From contig JALHVH010000430.1 in NCBI GenBank assembly GCA_022867105.1, positions 1 through 5,408 on the forward strand: a stretch of DNA of 5,408 nucleotides, read 5' to 3'. Shown piece after piece: positions 5,250 to 5,408 of this stretch. The notes beneath the pieces were generated by a model. That model did no database searches, was not told the origin of the DNA, and saw only the letters and a list, made by a program, of their open reading frames with translations. This DNA is from Candidatus Aminicenantota bacterium. GTDB lineage: Bacteria > Acidobacteriota > Aminicenantia > Aminicenantales > Saccharicenantaceae. A program made the position numbers and the translations under genes. The first letter of the stretch is position 1, and each line of letters starts with the position of its first letter.

Positions 5250-5408
5250 CTTTCTTTTCAACCACTTGCACGATTCCACGGCCCGGTAAAACCAAGGGTG
5301 TGTCCAAAAGTGTGCCCAATTTCGGACTTGGAAGGTGGTTTACGACCTCCTGGAGATGCTTGTCCGACAGGTGAGAATAGATTTCTGTGGTCTTGATGGA
5401 TTTGTGGC
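5206..5408 (-). CDS. Tyrosine recombinase/integrase, C-terminal fragment (cut by window edge)
   Basis: The minus strand is open from the window edge to a TGA at 5208-5206, giving 66 residues that begin HKSIKTTEIYSHLSDKH. This is the last catalytic box of phage/XerCD-type tyrosine recombinases: the first His (of LGH; the two bases at the edge fit Gly before it) and the nucleophile Tyr (residue 10, codon 5379-5377). A longer tail follows, and its last 14 residues (VVGDTGLEPVTSTV) are read antisense from the 3' half of tRNA-Val, ending within the anticodon. Similar tRNA-derived tails are known in integrases sited next to their tRNA attachment site. The enzyme would cut and rejoin DNA at that site to integrate or excise its element. 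The N-terminal and most of the catalytic domain lie beyond the window, so it cannot be judged whether the gene is intact. Confidence 0.88.
   Translation of the reverse strand, partial: HKSIKTTEIYSHLSDKHLQEVVNHLPSPKLGTLLDTPLVLPGRGIVQVVEKKVVGDTGLEPVTSTV
5298..5321. repeat. Tandem 12-base imperfect repeat near the attachment site
   Basis: GTGTGTCCAAAA (5298-5309) is followed directly by GTGTGCCCAATT (5310-5321); 9 of 12 positions match. It lies about 50 bases inside the element from the tRNA end and within the integrase coding tail (KLGT/LLDT). Short repeated motifs at this distance often serve as integrase arm-binding sites. That role is inferred here from position only. Confidence 0.4.

Larger units (their letters stand above)
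5205..5408. mobile_element. Left end of an element integrated at the tRNA-Val 3' end
   Basis: The tRNA gene is complete, and an integrase gene abuts and overlaps it, pointing outward from the element toward the tRNA. This is the usual layout of an integrative element or prophage inserted at a tRNA 3' end. The attachment core should lie within the anticodon-loop-to-CCA segment (5205-5249). DNA from 5251 to the window end is about 49% GC by hand count, clearly lower than the neighbouring genes (sampled stretches were 60-75%). The other end, which should repeat part of this tRNA segment, lies outside the window, so the element's size and cargo are unknown. Confidence 0.75.

Overview
The window looks like chromosomal DNA of a high-GC, diderm (LPS-type) bacterium. 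It carries an LptB-type ABC ATPase, lipoyl synthase and ribosomal protein S21, uses sigma-70-like promoters, and encodes the tRNA CCA end. The taxon is a guess: the gene style would suit Acidobacteriota/Aminicenantes-like or deltaproteobacterial lineages, but nothing here proves it. All motif calls come from reading the sequence by eye.

Left part (1-1230): an AT-rich divergent intergenic region separates the first few codons of an unidentified minus-strand gene (left edge) from a plus-strand aspartate/glutamate racemase-family enzyme. A perfect 12-bp inverted repeat lies between the two promoters. A strong TTGACA-17-TATAAA promoter then drives rpsU (S21), which starts with TTG.

Middle (1278-3783): lipA (lipoyl synthase) is followed 6 bases later by a calcineurin-like metallophosphoesterase. 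A promoter of its own then precedes an LptB-like ATPase of the LPS-export machine. These genes are on the plus strand and the spacing suggests a rpsU-lipA-phosphoesterase unit, although rpsU and lipA are separated by about 90 bases.

Right part (3780-5408): a minus-strand gene converges on lptB, and the two stop codons share CTAG. It encodes an unusual protein with an N-terminal zinc ribbon, a long acidic linker and a C-terminal RDD-like two-helix membrane domain. Its promoter sits so close to the ATG that the mRNA is predicted to be leaderless. Divergently, a promoter with a GC-rich discriminator drives tRNA-Val(CAC).

The most notable signal is at the right edge. The C-terminus of a tyrosine recombinase (minus strand, cut by the window end) runs antisense into the 3' half of tRNA-Val and stops inside the anticodon. 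This marks the left boundary of an integrated element lying mostly beyond the window. The DNA there drops to about 49% GC and carries a small tandem repeat that may be an integrase-binding site.
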